A stretch of DNA of 64,000 nucleotides, from positions 471,746,008-471,810,007 of the forward strand of contig NC_081405.1 in the NCBI RefSeq assembly GCF_030272615.1, written 5' to 3'. The notes under the pieces are model-generated. The model worked only from the letters and a program-made list of their open reading frames with translations, was not told the origin of the DNA and did no database searches. Position numbers and translations under genes: made by a program. This stretch comes from Cryptomeria japonica (Eukaryota > Streptophyta > Pinopsida > Cupressales > Cupressaceae). Positions 23,987 to 36,766 of the stretch are shown here, piece after piece. Within the stretch, counting starts at the first letter, position 1, and each line of letters starts with the position of its first letter.

Positions 23987-24092
23987 ATCATGCAATCACA
24001 TAGACAGGATCATGCATTCGACCCTTTGGGGTCACGCATTCATCTAGATAGGGTCACGCAATCGCCTTGTTTAGATCACGCATTCGTATGAA
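23987..24092 (+). repeat. E3 leader array A, ACGCAWTC motif, 22-bp period
   Basis: Five consecutive units start at 23987, 24009, 24031, 24053 and 24075, exactly 22 bp apart. Each begins RTCAYGCAWTC followed by variable sequence. Confidence 0.85.
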
Positions 24093-24501
24093 GCTTTGCT
24101 GTTTAATTTTTTCTTCTGTCTGTTATCTGTTTTGTTTAATTATGTCTTAAAATTGGTTAATTCAGGATCAAATTGCTTTTTATTTTCATAATTTGATTAA
24201 CACTGTTTATGGCAAGAAAAGTTCAGTTCAAGATTTCAGGTGCAAGAAGGACGAAACAACAAAGGAGAGAAGCCAAATGATTTCAAAAGTTCTCCAGGCA
24301 GCAAAATTGATACAAGATTCGAAAGAATAACTAGCCTTAGGTAGATATAATAGCCTAGTTATTTCTTATACAGTTAAATATGATCTAATCAATATTGAAT
24401 GGATGATGCAGGATTTGGCTAGGGCTTCACAATTGGTTTCGCAGGTTCCTGATCGGGTTTAGTTTTCTTGTTTCTTTCTAACTTTTTTTGTTCTGCATTC
24501 T

Positions 24502-24634
24502 GTCACACAATCGAGCTGTTAGTGCTACGCAATCGACTAGATACCATTACACATTCAGTCTATCAGATTTATGCATTCAGACTGTAAGTATCACGCAATC
24601 ACTCAGGTAGTATCACGCAATCGCCTCTATCAAG
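24502..24634 (+). repeat. E3 leader array B, ACGCAWTC motif, 21-23 bp period
   Basis: Six units start at 24502, 24524, 24546, 24569, 24590 and 24612, with the same RTCACGCAATC head and variable tail. The last two heads are identical (ATCACGCAATC). Confidence 0.85.
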
Positions 24635-24737
24635 TTTTGAGTTTCTGTTTTTTGTTGGTTTAATTTTACTACTAATCTTCTGTTTGCAGCCTGTGGCGGA
24701 TTCGCAGAGGGGATTAGATTAGTAATTTTGCATGCAC

Positions 24738-25025
24738 ACTTCACATTTTAATTTTTAGTGCTTAAAATCAACAACAGTTAAAATTGACATGCAAGGATAA
24801 TCTCACACTTCAATTTTTAGAGCTTAAAATCAACAACAATTAAAATTGACATGCATGGATAATCTCACACTTCGTTGTTGGTGCTTAAAATGAAAATGGG
24901 CTAAAATTGACATGCATGTATCTTACACTTGGTTTTTGGTGCTTAAAAATCAAACAAATGGTTAAAATTGACATGTATGCCTTCATTCTTGGATTTGGTG
25001 TTTAAAATTGACATGCACATGCAGA
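24738..25025 (+). repeat. E3 leader, 60-70 bp degenerate tandem repeat
   Basis: About five units containing TTAAAATTGACATGCA followed by TCACACTT and GTGCTTAAAAT. Units vary by small indels. Confidence 0.75.
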
Positions 25026-26069
25026 TCTAACACCCAAATTTGGGCTATAAAACGAATGTGAATCAAACTGCATTAGATTAAATCATTTTTTGTTTTCTTA
25101 AGGGAAAAGAACTCTTTATTGTTTCTGGGGTGGACCTACTATTGCACTAACTGACTTTCTACCCACCATCGGGCTCTTGGGAGAAAGAAGGAAGGTGAAA
25201 ACGACATCCAAATTTTCTTTTGTTCTACATAGTGAGGGGTATCTTTGACTGGGGATTTCATCACCCCACAAAGGTACTTCGAATTGGGATGCGTTGGGGA
25301 TATCATCTCTCCTAGCGTACTCTCGAGCGGGTTTTTCAAGCCGCTATATAAATATATTGGTCAGGTGGCTAGAGTGTTGAGTGAATTCGATGTATGTCAG
25401 GGCCTTCCCTGCAACGATAAGCTCAACTAAAGCCTTAAGTGGCTTGCTCTGAGAATCCATTGTTGGATCGGGACACCTCAAAACCTAATACTAAGAACCA
25501 ATTTAGTTGCCAAGAATCCTACATTCAGTGGTTCCGAGAGTGCAGATCATACCCCATAGATACCCCTCATGTACCTTACATTATGAGATAGAAATCCCTC
25601 GGTGATAAGATCTTCGGATCTTCGGGGTAAGAGAGACTAGCATGCTCTAGAAGTGTGTGTCGTGGAGTGGAACCAGTGCTGCCAGACTCTCTATCTGTCC
25701 ATCTTGTTTTGGTATTTTGTTGTGGGGGCCTCACTGAATGGTGTCCACTATCCAGCCTAAGATTGTATTCCATGCTTTTTTATGTATCGTTGTGATAGAC
25801 CGGTATCGAGTCAGTCCTTTGGGCTATTTCATGCCCTATCCCACGTATCTCTGAATTTTCTGAGATTGTTTAAAAATTGAGTCAATTAGCTATACATACG
25901 TACCAGCAATTGTTCTCAAATTTGGAAAACTACAAAACATTGTCCTACACACTAAGTTACAGAAAACAAAGTCCATTTTGAAATCGATTCTCAAAAGTCC
26001 TTACATACTTGTGACCCTAGGTAGTCTTTTACAAAGTCCTTTACATAGTCCCACTTACATCCCCATTAT

Positions 26070-26220
26070 CATCCTACGTCTTTTGCATAGTCCCACTTAA
26101 GTCCTCATTATCATCCTACGTCTTTTGCATAGTCCCACTTACGTCCTCATTATCATCCTACGTCTTTTGCATAGTCCCACCTACGTCCTCATTATCGTCC
26201 TAAGTATTTTTTGCATTATC
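26070..26220 (+). repeat. E3 leader, 42-bp tandem repeat
   Basis: Three near-identical 42-bp copies start at 26070, 26112 and 26154 with CATCCTACGTCTTTTGCATA. A partial fourth follows and a diverged one precedes. 42 is twice 21, close to the period of the other leader arrays. Confidence 0.85.
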
Positions 26221-26687
26221 ATCCATATTAGTTACATTATCATATATGTCTTCATCTAGACCTCATATACGTCTAAGTCCATTGTTAGTTATAGGTTCAT
26301 AGCATGTGCCTTGATAGGTCTCCCAGGCGATGGTTTGCTTCCCTTTGAGCAACCTAATCTAGTTCCAAACGGCGGTCAACGAGAAATCATTGATGGTCTA
26401 GCTAACTTAGCTTGGGATTTAAGAAGCGCACCTCAATATATATGAGTCATACACGAGATTGACATTGAGTCTAGGATTTACTGTATAATTGATAGATAAA
26501 TTGAGGCTGAACAACTTCATCAACAAATGGAAAGACTTGCATTAGAGAAATATAGAAATGCTAAAAAGGTCTCACATCAAAATCCTCAATAGAGTCTAGT
26601 ATAGTTGTGCATACCTCATATTTACGTCTACTGTCTAGTGTTAGGTCATCATCTTGCATAGAACCACCTTCATATAGGCAATTTTAG

Positions 26688-29200
26688 ATGCCTGTCACAA
26701 GGTCACAAAAAGCGAAAAGAATAATGGACCCGAACAACATACAACCTATAAACCCTACTTGGAACATGGACATGTCAACAGGTCAAAACTCAGGTACACA
26801 GACAATGTCCACCATAAACGAATTACAACAACATTTGACAAAGGAAGAAATTGAGTTTGCACAGCAAGACCCACATGTCCTCATGATCCTAGATGCACTT
26901 ATACATAGTGATAGGGACAAGTATCTTTCACTGTTAATACAAAATGGGGCAAAACTACCTAAGGATTTTGATGTCACAAAGATTTTACCACTAGGAAAAA
27001 CTTTAGGTCAAGATAACAATCAAACACCACCCTTGACACAAATACAAGCAACGACCTCCAGTTTTCCTCAAAACGTACCTATCCAAACAAATGTCAACAC
27101 AAATGCAAACTTTCAAACAAGTGTGTCATCCTCAGTGATCAATGCTAGTATACCATCACAGAGCATACCAATAATATCAAGTGTCTCAGTACCTAGTGCA
27201 ACCCAACCTCTAGTTTCCTATTCTATGGGATCCACATATAGTCAACAAAATACAAATCTAGCTCTTGCCAATACAACAAGTACAACTCAACCAAACATGG
27301 GTTCGCATATCAGCTATTTCATAGTACCTAGTGGAACGCACAACACACAAGGTTATAATCTTGGTACCTTCCAACAACCTCCTAGTTATGAAACCACGAA
27401 TCCTTTTGTGGGACATACACAAACACAAGGTATACCTTTGACACAAACAGATATTCTGACACAACAAATATAGAGTTTGCAACAACAAATGACAACCATG
27501 CAAACTGGTAACGATAAAAAGAGCTACACAATGCAGGACCTACGTCCTTATCCATTCGATCACACATTATACATGCCACCTTTCTCACAACATTTTGAAA
27601 CACCCAAATTTGATAGATATCGAGGGAAGGGTGATCCTAGAGATCATATCAGAGAATTTTTTACGGTATATATAGAAGTTTCCTCAGAACATACTTATCT
27701 AATGAGACTATTTCCTAAAAGTCTGGGAGGTTCGGCTTTAGAGTGGTTTTCACATTTAATACCAACCATCACATCATGGGAAGAATTAGCTAAAAATTTA
27801 TAGCAAACTTCTCGCACAACATTAACACCCTGGTTACTTTGATGGACTTATTTGCCACTAAAAAATATGAGAATGAAACATTTGCATCCTTCATACAACA
27901 ATGGAGGGCTCTCTATAGGAGGTGCAAGACAGTTATCCCAAAAATAGAGCAAGTGGATATGTTTACAAAAAAATTGATTCCTAAGATTAAATATTCGATA
28001 CAAATGCAATGTTTAACCACATTCAAACAAATCACAAAAAAGGCTCTCAAATGTGAGAAGGGATTAGTAGAACAAGGTCTTATTAAGTATGAATACACCA
28101 ACAACAATGACAAATCTAAGTTTTGGTCAAAAAACAAAAATGTGACCAATGATGGTATTGTAGACGCCAAAACGATAAACAGAACTCAACCTGTTTTATC
28201 TTTGGGAACAAGTTAGTCAACAAACCCACATACAGGGAATAACACAACATCAGCAAATGTAAACGCTACACAAAACACCAACACAAGATACCCCAGGGTA
28301 AACGCTCCAAGAAGAAATTACACACCTTTAGGAGAACCAATTGAGTCAGTGCTCAAAAAGTTAATACAGACAAACATGATCACTTTACCTGAAGTAATAG
28401 TGTATGAACCAGGTCCTTTCAAACCCATGTGGTGGAATGATAATGATTTCTGCGATCATCATAGGACTAAAGGTCACAAAACGGCAAGATGCTACAAATT
28501 GAAAAACTTGGTCCAAGATATGATAGACCAAGGGGACATCACAATTGATACCGATAAGACCTTAGCAAACACAAATCATACAATTTTTAAGGATCCTTTT
28601 GTTAAGCATGGCAAGGGAAAAGCTACCACATCAGGTACTCAAGACAATACGACTAACTACACAAAGGTCTCATACGACTACATTATTCATGCCATTAGCT
28701 CAGGAGATAAAACAAATAATGATTCACAAGAAACACCTGATCAAGAGGACCAATATCAAGACACTCATAGAGATGATAACCAAATTTTCATGATATCTGA
28801 AGCACCAAAGTACGATGATAATACAAATCTTTGTCTCAGAGACTGGGGCCATGATCAACCATCTCACTCAGGTTGGTTTGAAGATAAACTCATTGGACAT
28901 ATTATGGATGTCAAACATACACATCAAGACTATGAAGAGGGATTTAACATAAATCTTGATAAAAAATCCTATGATACAAATGATACAATTGCTACAATCA
29001 TAATTACGCCCAAAGATAGAGATTGTGCAATGGTTACTCGCAGGTCAAAGGTAACTTTACAAGGGATACCACAAAATCAACTACCAGCAGTAGGGACTTA
29101 CAATGTAGCTGAGCAACTTAAGAAAACTCTGGCACAAATATCATTATTTGAACTATTGCATATTTGACCTAATCATAGAGCTATACTGGACAAAGCACTT
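26688..29200 (+). pseudogene. E3 gag
   Basis: It starts at the ATG of MPVTRSQKAKRIMDPNN, comparable to E2's MPVLNRNQRRLKQQK. Conserved N-terminal block: EEIEFAQQDPHVLMILDALI and NGAKLPKDFDV. A Thr/Gln/Ser/Asn-rich linker runs to about 27540. The capsid core (YPFDHTLYMPPFSQHFETPK, GKGDPRDHIREF, LMRLFPKSLGGSALEWF) is followed by FASFIQQWRALYRRCKT. A zinc-knuckle-like CHHC unit lies at about 28427-28515 (FCDHHRTKGHKTARCYKLK). TAG stops at 27471 and 27801, a frameshift near 27820 and a TAG at 28214 interrupt it. The C-terminal linker is acidic. Confidence 0.9.
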
Positions 29201-29730
29201 CAAGATTAAGTAGTGGACAGAGATATAGATGAAAATGCCTTCCAGTCTATGGTAGGAAATCTGACACAAGGTACACATATTGCATTCACATAACAAGATA
29301 TTCCTAGTGATAAATTGCTTCATAATGACCCACTACATCTGGATGCTTACATTCATAAGAAAAGAATCAGAAGAGTACTCATAGATGGGGGAGCTGGTCT
29401 CAACATTTGTACTTTAAAGTTGGTCAAAGCACTGGGATATTCTGAACTTCACATTGATTCTTCCAAAAGAATAAATATCAAGGCTTACGATGACAGAGAA
29501 CATTTGTCTAAAGGCATTGTAACATTACTTGTATAAGTAGGACCAATAACAATAGAGGTCGCTTTTCAAGTCTTGGATAGAGAGCTGGGATATAACATGT
29601 TATTGGGCTGCCCATGGATCCACACCATGCAAGCAGTACCATCCACATTTCATCAGTGTCTCAAATTCCTATACAATGGTATTAAAATCACCATAAAGGG
29701 TGATCCAAATCTGTTCCAACATTGCAATTA
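29200..29730 (+). pseudogene. E3 aspartic protease
   Basis: Active-site loop VLIDGGAGLNICTL at about 29380-29420, then KALGYSELHIDSS. The distal segment after an in-frame TAA at 29534 includes VGPITIEVAFQVLDRELGYN, MLLGCPWIHTMQAVPSTFHQ and CLKFLYNG. The normal GRPWIH reads GCPWIH. Same retropepsin family and DGG loop as E1. Confidence 0.88.
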
Positions 29731-30032
29731 ATACCTATCAATCAGGCTGCACCTCTCACTACACAGCTAGAAGCATTAAAGATCATAGAAACAAAAAAAG
29801 ATTTGTCTACAACATCCTCCTTACAAATAAAGGATATGGCTTGTGGAGAGTACTCTATTTCAAATACTTTAAATGGGAAACAATTGTCTCTTTCTCCTAA
29901 GTCCTTTGGGAAACCTCAAACTATAGTGCAAAAGTGAGACAAAGGAAAAGAAATTGTCAAATACATAGATTCATGCTCTTTCATTAGATGGGGTGACTTA
30001 CAGGAAGGATCCTTGAACGAAGATGTTAACCA

Positions 30033-31220
30033 TTGGATATATATAGAGAAGAAGATCATATGACAATACCCAAAATACACACGGATCAGTATGGCAATGG
30101 ATTCAAAATACTCCAAAGACATGGATATGATGGAACCACCGACCTGGGGTTACAAAAACAAGGAATACTAGAACCTATGTTCCTAACGATAATCCAGGAA
30201 ATCAAGGATTGGGATACAAGCATGTACAACATATTACCGAAGCAAGACAATGTACTCTTGATATACTAAATCGACCAAGCAAAACAACAGATTACATATC
30301 ACACAGGAATTTGTCCACATAAGCGCTTCCATCTTCATCTCAAATGAGTAATCAGGTACCTACATCACCAAGTGCAGAATCAGATGGGGATGACATGAGA
30401 CAACTCTTGCAAGAACCTACCACCAAGTTACAAAACATTTTAGTTATTGACACAACAGTACAGGCTAATGTGGCAACAAATGCAGGATTACCCCCACCAC
30501 CTGAATCCCACCCATGGTTATTGTCACTACTTCTACCACGAGAAGCAACTCAGGCTCAACCTAACGAAATAGATGAAGAAAGATTGTAAAGGCTTATACT
30601 AGGCTTAAGAAGGGTCACTAATGTGCTAAGAAGACCAGTCAATCTACAACAAAATCAAGGACAGGAACAAGAAGAAATAAGTGATGATAACTCATATGAT
30701 GAAACATATATTGAAAGTGAGACAAACTCTCATGGTTACGAATTCTTATCACTCCATGATTCTAGCCCACCAGAAAGTGTAATATTAAGGAATCAAATAA
30801 GGCCTATACAGGATGAAGATACACAAAGCCAGTCAAACAATCAAGTCTTCATGTTATCAGAGTCTACTAAAGAAGGGAGTAATGATTTAACCCTAGTACA
30901 TTCACACTTGATTGATTGGGGGCAAGAAGGAAAACCAAAGCTGGATTGGTTTGAAAATGATGAAGCAATTTAAGAATTTCTAGGAGTCACAGAGAGATTT
31001 CCCCAAGGTGATCATAAAGCAGGGTTTTCTATAGACCTAAATAGAATGGCATACTTTGGAGAAGAAAGTACTTCTCCAACAGAAGATAAAGATCAAACCA
31101 CCCATAATGACAAAAGTGACTTGGGTAATCTTCCTATGGAAAGAGAAAGTTCAGCATTACTTATAGAGGAAACAAAAGAAGTAAACCTAGCAGAAGGGGA
31201 GGTTGTACGTAACATCCATC
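30033..31220 (+). pseudogene. E3 G-patch and acidic linker
   Basis: G-patch at about 30090-30182: YGNGFKILQRHGYDGTTDLG then LQKQGILEPM, aligning with E1 (GFNILRRMGYTRTG) and E2 (MRKMGYSGSG). About 340 residues of acidic low-complexity linker follow, with SDDNSYDETYIESETNS and conserved islands (LIDWGQEGKPKLDWFENDEA) plus stops. It precedes the RT N-terminus as in E1. Confidence 0.8.
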
Positions 31221-32175
31221 TAGAAAAATCATTGAGCAAAGAAGAAAAAGATAGTTTCATTCATTTTTTCAAGCAACGACCTATCAACTTTGCTTGGTCC
31301 TATTCAAGCATGCCAGGCTTAGACTCTGAATTAGTGTTACATCACTTACTATTGATACCAAGAGTTAAACCTTACAAGCAAAATTTGAGAAAAATGCATC
31401 CAAGTATCGCATTACTGGTTAAAATAGAACTACAAAAGTTGTTGGATGTAGGTTTTATTAGACCTATTGACTACGCGGAATGGATATGCAACCTGGTACC
31501 TATGACTAAGCCCATGGGAGGCATAAGAATCTGTACTAATTTTTGAGATCTAAACAAAGCTTGTCCTAAGGATGACTTCCCACTACCCAATATCGACATG
31601 ATAGTTGACCTAACAGCTGGAAATGAGATGCTATCCTTAATGGATGGTTTTTTAGGATACAACCAGATTAAAATTGCACCAGAAGATCAACATAAAATGG
31701 CCTTTACATGTCCATGGGGAATGTACTACTGGAAATGTGATGCCATTTGGTCTTAAAAATGCCGGAGCAACATACCAAAGAGCCATGACAACGTTGTTTC
31801 ATGACATGATCCATAACATAATGGAAGATTACGTGGATGACATATTGGCTAAATCACAAACCAGAGAAAGTCACCTTGCAATTCTTACACAGATATTTGA
31901 TCGGTTGGAATAGTATAATGTCAGATTAAACCTGAAGAAATGCGTGTTTGGCATAATAGCAAGTAAACTGTTAGGGTTTATAGTATCAAACAGAGGAATT
32001 GAAATAGCCCCTGCCAAGGTCAAGGCAATCATTGATATGCAACCTCCGTCAACACTTAAACAACTTAGAGGGTTACAAGGAAGATTGCAATCCATAAGGA
32101 GATTCATAGCACAGTTGGCAGATAAGTGTCATCCATTCCAGCATTTACTCAAGAAAGGAGTTACTTTTAAATAGA
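31220..32175 (+). pseudogene. E3 reverse transcriptase
   Basis: N-terminal block INFAWSYSSMPGLDSELVLH and LLDVGFIRPIDYAEWICNLV. Then MGGIRICTNF, ACPKDDFPLPNIDMIVDLTA, MDGFLGYNQIKI and the YVDD active site at about 31832. Thumb: LLGFIVSNRGIEIAPAKVKA and LRGLQGRLQSIRRFIAQLAD. Defects: TGA for the Arg in TNFRDL (31543), a frameshift near 31725, TAG near 31911 and at 32172 in place of Trp. Despite these, the enzyme is complete in outline. Confidence 0.93.
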
Positions 32176-32640
32176 CAGAACAATGCCAGGAAGCTTTCCA
32201 AGCTCTAAAAGATTATCTTTTGAACACGCCAGTGTTAATATCTCCTACTCCAGGACAACCTCTATTGTTATACATATCAGCAATGAACTCATTTCTAGAA
32301 GCTCTATTGACACAGCATGACAAAAATGGAAAAGAAAGAGCCATTTACTATATAAGTAGGACCCTGATCGGCTATGAGCTTAGTTATACCCCCATAAAGC
32401 AAGCATGCTTAGCAGTAATCTTTGCCTCAAAAAATCTCAAACATTACATGTTGAGTCATAAGGTACAACTCATTGCACGCTTTTACCCAGTCAAGTATCT
32501 ATTGAGCAGAGCAACATTGACCAGGCGATTGGTTAAGTGGGTTATGATCTTGAGCAAGTTGATATAGAATACATAGACAGAAAAGCCATCAAGGGAAAAA
32601 TCATAGTAGATCAATTAGCAGAGGCTCCTATACAGGATAG
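32176..32640 (+). pseudogene. E3 RT-linked RNase H
   Basis: Connection segment and RNase H relic: PVLISPTPGQPLLLYISAMN, ERAIYYISRTLIGYELSYTP, IKQACLAVIFASKNLKHYML. It ends in EYIDRKAIKGKIIVDQLAEA. The usual Asp in YVSA/YLDAS-like strand 1 is absent, as in other Tat-type elements where this first domain is degenerate and a second RNase H follows. Confidence 0.85.
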
Positions 32641-32696
32641 TCATCCCTTGCTGATAGAATTTCCAGACGAATCCGTGTTTACAATAACTACCTCAG

Positions 32697-33080
32697 TAAT
32701 GTGGAAATTATACTTTGATGGGTCATATACAAATCACGAATCTGGAGCAGGCATTCTCTTCATTACTCCTCAAGGGGATGTTATACCTAAGTCATTTAGG
32801 ATCAATTTCCCATGCACCAACAATATGTCTGAATATGAAGCTCTCCTCATAGGGCTTCGTACAACTGTACAATGGAAAATACAAGAGTTACAGGTCTATG
32901 GTGATTCGTAGTTGATTGTAAACCAGGTCAATGATGATTACAATACGAAGGATGACAAAATCATGCCTTATAAGAAGTTGGTCAAAGATTACAAGGAGCA
33001 CTTCAGCAAAATTACCTTTGAACAAATCCCAAGAATACAAAACAAGGCAGCAGATGCAATGGCAATCATAGGATCTCTTT
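32697..33080 (+). pseudogene. E3 second RNase H (aRNH type)
   Basis: WKLYFDGSYTNHESGAGILF, SFRINFPCTNNMSEYEALLI, LQVYGDS and QIPRIQNKAADAMAIIGSLL give the four catalytic positions D, E, D, D in order. A TAG at 32909 right after GDS replaces the usual Gln. A second RNase H after the first is known from Tat/Ogre-type plant gypsy elements. Confidence 0.9.
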
Positions 33081-33089
33081 TGAATATGC

Positions 33090-34453
33090 CTGCTAACGAA
33101 ACTTGGTTTGAGTTTATCATAGAACATTTAATGCTACCTACATATGAGACTCCCTTACCAGACTATGTATATGCAATTGTGGGTCCGGGATCACCTTGGT
33201 ACAATGAAATATATACATATTTATACACCCAATATATGTCACCAGATCTGTCCAGAAATCAAAAGAAGACCTTTATTCATTGGGCATCTAGATACATCAT
33301 TATAGCTAATACTTTGTGTAGAAAGGGTTTCGATGGAACTCTTCTTCGATGTCTGGATGAGAATGAAGCACATCTTGCTTTAAAAGAAGTCCATGATGGA
33401 ATCTGTGGGGCTCACCAAAGTGGTCCGCCATTGTCAAAGAAATTGCTGAGAACAGGGTATTACTAGCCAACAATGGAAAAAGATGCTTACAAGTATGTAC
33501 AAAAGTGTAAACAATGCTAAATGCATGGAGACCTTATTCATGCACCAGCATAAGATCTTCAACCCATCACATCACCGTGGCCATTTTCACAATGGGGACT
33601 AGATATAGTGGGTAAAATCAACCCTACTTCTTCTAATGGGCACAAGTTTATCTTGACAACTACTAAATACTTTACTAAGTGGGTTGAGCTAATTCCTTTA
33701 ACATACACCACTGGAAAGCAGATAGCAAAATTCATGCTCAACTACATTATATGTAGATACATAATTCCAATATGCTTTGTTACACATAACGAGCATCCAT
33801 TTAAAAACCAGGAAGTGAAAGAGTTGTGTGACAAATTCCACATACAACAGAGATTTGCCACGCCATATTATCCACAAAGTAATGGGCAAGCAGAGGCTAC
33901 AAATAAAATGATACTGAAAATTCTTAAGAAAGTAGTCACTAACACAGGATGGGACTGGCATCTCCAGTTAAATGCCGCTCTTTGGGCCTATAGAACAGGA
34001 GTACACACACCTACAAGAGCAACACCATATTCCTTGGTCTATGGGACAGAAGCGATACTCCCCATTGAAATATAAATACCGTCTCTAAGAGTCTCCTTAC
34101 AGAACATCACATCAGAGGAAGACTATAGGGCAGCAAGGTTACAAGAACTCAAAACCCTTGATGAAAAAAGACAAACAACATTTAACCATCTACAAGGATA
34201 TCAAAATAGACGGAGATGAAGTTATAATAAACGAGTCCGCCCACAAACTTTTCAAGTGGGAGATCTAGTACTTAAAGAGAATCAAAGGAACCTAGCGAAA
34301 CGAGAAAGGCCAGGGAAATTCGAACCTAACTGGCTAGGTTCTTTCATTATAACAAGGGTCATAGGAAATGGAGCCTATAATTTGGCTAGCATGGAGGGAG
34401 ATCCAATCTCTGACCCTATGAACAACATGCACCTTAAGCGATATTATACCTAA
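33090..34453 (+). pseudogene. E3 integrase
   Basis: Linker, then an HHCC zinc module (HDGICGAHQSG at about 33393, CKQC at about 33510). The catalytic core starts with FSQWGLDIVGKINPTSSNGH at about 33588. The second catalytic motif, ITDNG in E5, reads VTHNEHPFKN here, so Asp has become His. The third motif, PYYPQSNGQAEATNK, keeps Glu. ALWAYRTGVHTPTRATPYSL and VYGTEAILPIEI follow. The C-terminal tail (VGDLVLKENQRNLAKRERPG, KFEPNWLGSFIITRVIGNGA) ends at 34453 without a chromodomain. Stops near 33463, 33518, 33550 and 34073. Confidence 0.92.
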
Positions 34454-35554
34454 GGGCTGTTTAGTTTAGGTTTTATTTTCCACATTGCATATCATATCAT
34501 TTAAAACACAGCATTGCATGTAGTCTCTTTTTTAGATGCATCGCATTCTTAATAATAAAACAAGGCAACTATTCAAGTTTATCATTCATTTGCATCTAAG
34601 GAAAACAAGGGTCATTTCCTTTCTTAGATATTCAGACATGAAGTCTTTTAGGTTCTAAAGGTCATTCATTCTCAACATTACCATGTGACAACGCTTTACT
34701 TATGGTTCAGTAGAAATTTCACTATTTGAGACTTATTAACCTAAAGTCTATCAATTGCTATATCTCACACATTAAGAAGATATCTAATTCATTCTAGACA
34801 CCTAGTTGATCATATGACTAGTGAAAAATATAAAATTCTACTTCAGCACCGTTGTAATTGTCACACCCAAGTAGGTTTTATTACTTACAAGTCAAGGCAA
34901 GAAAATAAAAAGAAAAAGCCAAATATCCATCTAAAGGCAAAAGAGCAATGATATATAACTGAAATATCATGCATACAAGTGTGACAAAAAGCTTGACTAA
35001 GGGAACATGCAAGTAACTCCATCAGGGCTATGAACGCCTACTGACAATGGAGCAATATTTGAAAAATTACAGTCTATAACCTCGTCGGAGCTCTCAAGGC
35101 TTGCTGGCAGCGAGGCTATATTTAGGATGCTTTTGAAGCTAGAAAAATCATGTAGCTAGTCATATAGGATGCTAAGGATCTTTAGTGAACATAAGAGCGA
35201 GAATTAACGCATTTGCACACACATGGGCAAAAGAAGATCAAAGTTTCAAGAACCAATGGGGAAGTTTTCCGCATCTCCATTTGTAAATCCAAGTCACTAA
35301 GTGTGTTGAGAAGAATGTTCTGAAAGGCCTTAGAGATTGATTGACCGCTTATCCATGAAATGTTTTGCACCTCCATTTCAATTGGTGTATTCAAATGCAA
35401 AAACAAACATGTTCAACCTTATTCAAATAGAAAATGCATCTTCATCCTGCATGTTGCATTCACATAGGGCATGTCAGAAATTCATTTGTCTCCACATACA
35501 TTCTGCAGATCATCATGTCATACAGGTCTGCACACTGGGGGCATAACTGAAAAA

Positions 35555-35880
35555 ATCCAAAAAATCGTATAAAGTCCTGAAAAAATCCAAAAAAATCATA
35601 TAAAGTCTTGAAAAAATATCCAAAAATCGAAAACTAGAAAATCCAAAAACATTGCAAAACTAAAAATACCAAAAACATCCATATAATGTCTTGAAAAAAT
35701 CAACCAAAAACATTCAAATACGATCCTTAAAAAATCAACCAAAAAACATCTGCAAAATGTCCTAAAAAAATCATTCAAAAACATTCAAATATCGTTCTAC
35801 ATAATCCAAAAACATCGAAAAAGCTCTTGGAAAAGAACTAAAAATCGAAAATCAATCAATCAAAAAAACTTGCAATAAAA
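35555..35880 (+). repeat. A-rich degenerate repeat in E3
   Basis: Around ten loose units with CTTGAAAAAATC, CCAAAAAC and CATATAAAGTC segments, spaced about 30-35 bp. Confidence 0.6.
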
Positions 35881-36766
35881 TGTCTTATGAGAAACAAATA
35901 TCCTAGCAGATATCCAGCAAACACTTCGCACGAAGTTAACAAAGGATACGACTATCCAGTCAAACATCTGCAATCAACTGATCAAACTGTCTTATCAGTC
36001 GTATCATATCCATATCAACGTGATCATTATCTTGTCTTAAACAGAAGAGGATACACTTGAAATAAGACAGGTCAGTATTAAATGGGGTCCGCAACTTTCT
36101 GAGATTAGACATTATCAACCATCACATCAAACAACTGAGAACGAAGGCACAAGGTCAGTATAGCTGCTGAATTTTGTCTGGGTCAGTCTTTATCTTTTTA
36201 TCATTTTTGGTGACAGATATTGTTCCTATGCTACTCAAGGATGTCCACAAGTAACTAGAGGAGCTATGATGGGCATTATCTTTTTCTTTGTTTGTTGTTT
36301 GTGGTGTGAACCGATGAAATTCTAGGGAAATTTCTCTAGTGGGTGTCTGTGATAAGAGCCTTCACATCAAGGTGAAATCGCCACACATACCTTGACCCCT
36401 AACACAATTCCTAGAATGGAGGGTTCACTCCTTGTCTGCTATGTGTTTGTTTCTTCAATGAGATATCTTTGCATCTTGGTTCCTTATACCCTAATGTGCT
36501 AAAGCTTCATTGTTCAATAATAAGGCTCAGTGATGAATATATATTGACACAATAAAATATGTGACACGGGTTCATGATTCATTCAAATTCATTCTCATTC
36601 TCATCTCAATTGCTTATTGATAGTTTGTTGATTTCTCATCTTCTGTCTAAATCACATTCTTTCTAACATTCTTCTATCATCAATTTTTCTCTCTATCAAT
36701 CTGACTAACATTTCTTCAACTTAAATCTGAGTTAAAATTGGTTCAACCATTATGATACAAAAAGCA

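Larger units (their letters stand above)
23858..26687 (+). other. E3 untranslated leader
   Basis: 2.8 kb without convincing coding frame. It holds two 22-bp-period arrays, a set of 60-70 bp repeats, a unique block (about 25.1-25.9 kb) and a 42-bp tandem array before gag. Polypyrimidine-plus-AG sites such as TTTTTTTTTTTGTAG near 23933 and TCTGTTTGCAG near 24689 could be splice acceptors (inference). Confidence 0.7.
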
